The position numbers and the translations under genes were made by a program. Below are positions 5,115 to 5,512 of a stretch of DNA of 5,512 nucleotides, piece after piece (position 1 is the first letter of the stretch; the number at the start of each line of letters is the position of its first letter). The DNA lies in contig JAFDBW010000229.1 of assembly GCA_019313105.1 (NCBI GenBank), forward strand, positions 1 to 5,512, in the 5' to 3' direction. The stretch comes from Deltaproteobacteria bacterium (GTDB lineage: Bacteria; Desulfobacterota; Desulfuromonadia; Desulfuromonadales; BM103). The notes beneath the pieces are model-generated. The model was given only the letters and a program-made list of their open reading frames with translations. It did no database searches and was not told the DNA's origin.

Positions 5115-5512
5115 TTACGGTTCTGTTGAGGCTTTCAGCTCCTGCATGTATTCACCACGCCCGGCCTTGAATGCGATCGTCAACAAGTAGGCAACCACCG
5201 CGATACCCAGCACGAAGGTTGCTAGAAACAAGCTGGTGCTGCCCCAGTCGACCGTCGTCGGATAGTCGTAGATCGAGTAGCCGAACGGCTTCAGGTAGCT
5301 CAGGCGCAGCGATTCCCGTGAGACGCTCATCACCACCAGCGTAACAAGACTCAGGACTGCGGCACTTGGCGCATAGCCGGAGGGGTCCTGTTGCGCCTTG
5401 AACAGCAGGGCGATCAGCAGAATGGCCAGGACGTATCCGGCAATCAGGCTATGGTCGGTCATGAAATGGAACTCCGCCGGAAGGCCGATCAGCCACCAGA
5501 TACCGATCAAAG
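5115..5512 (-). CDS. Partial multi-spanning membrane protein (C-terminal part)
   Basis: The reading frame is open to the window edge at 5512. The first codon readable is TTG at 5508-5510, and no ribosome site can be judged, so the start very probably lies outside. The visible 131 residues contain about four hydrophobic segments: 2-10 (IGIWWLIGL), 22-37, 50-63 and 93-114. A conserved-looking loop SRESLRLSYLKPFGYSIYDYP (64-84) follows the third. The polar tail is short (GRGEYMQELKASTEP). The layout 'WWLIGLP ... MSVSRESLRLSYL ... SLFLATFVLGI' recalls membrane subunits found beside c-type cytochromes or cytochrome bd-like quinol oxidases in deltaproteobacteria. This is only a resemblance and no haem ligand can be assigned. 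The protein is otherwise unrecognised. It converges on the exporter-like gene with four bases between stop codons. Confidence 0.8.
   Translation of the reverse strand, partial: LIGIWWLIGLPAEFHFMTDHSLIAGYVLAILLIALLFKAQQDPSGYAPSAAVLSLVTLVVMSVSRESLRLSYLKPFGYSIYDYPTTVDWGSTSLFLATFVLGIAVVAYLLTIAFKAGRGEYMQELKASTEP

Overview
The window looks like a chromosomal segment of a Gram-negative bacterium with moderately high G+C. A complete lipid ABC transporter of the MlaE/MlaF/MCE type implies an outer membrane. The overall gene style suggests a Desulfuromonadales/Geobacter-like deltaproteobacterium. That placement is an inference from family resemblance, with no marker gene to prove it. No transposase, integrase, CRISPR array, phage gene or toxin-antitoxin pair is visible.

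Layout. (1) At 96-590 (+) lies tadA, the tRNA adenosine deaminase. (2) The 181-bp gap 591-771 holds a likely tRNA promoter and is bounded by two oppositely oriented tracts of a degenerate heptamer (YAGYCYC). The left tract contains the tadA stop codon. (3) At 772-859 (+) is a tRNA-Ser with anticodon CGA and an encoded CCA. (4) At 865-900 a perfect 15-bp inverted repeat forms a terminator that probably serves both the tRNA (+) and the operon converging on it from the other side (-). (5) From 3838 down to 917 (-) runs a compact three-gene operon: a STAS-fused MlaE-type permease, an MlaF-type ATPase and an MCE (MlaD/PqiB-type) protein. (6) The 252-bp divergent intergenic region 3839-4090 has an A+T-rich core with candidate promoters in both directions. 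(7) At 4091-5110 (+) is a polytopic membrane protein resembling the ArsP_2/DUF2899 'putative 10-TM heavy-metal exporter' family, with an ungapped internal duplication. (8) From 5512 down to 5115 (-) is the C-terminal part of a multi-spanning membrane protein that starts outside the window. Its stop codon is four bases from that of the exporter-like gene.

How the genes work together. The three (-) genes should form one ABC transporter moving phospholipid between inner and outer membrane. The permease spans the inner membrane with an MlaB-like STAS domain built in, the ATPase powers it, and the MCE protein is anchored in the inner membrane and reaches into the periplasm. tadA and tRNA-Ser are both translation genes, but TadA's substrate is tRNA-Arg(ACG), so their adjacency need not be functional. 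The exporter-like gene and the partial gene show no clear link to the rest.

There is no gene-free stretch longer than 300 bases. The most unusual items are the inverted heptamer tracts around 576-758 and the exporter-like protein, with its duplicated core and acidic/Cys/His-rich loop. I see no convincing evidence of a wholly new biological system.
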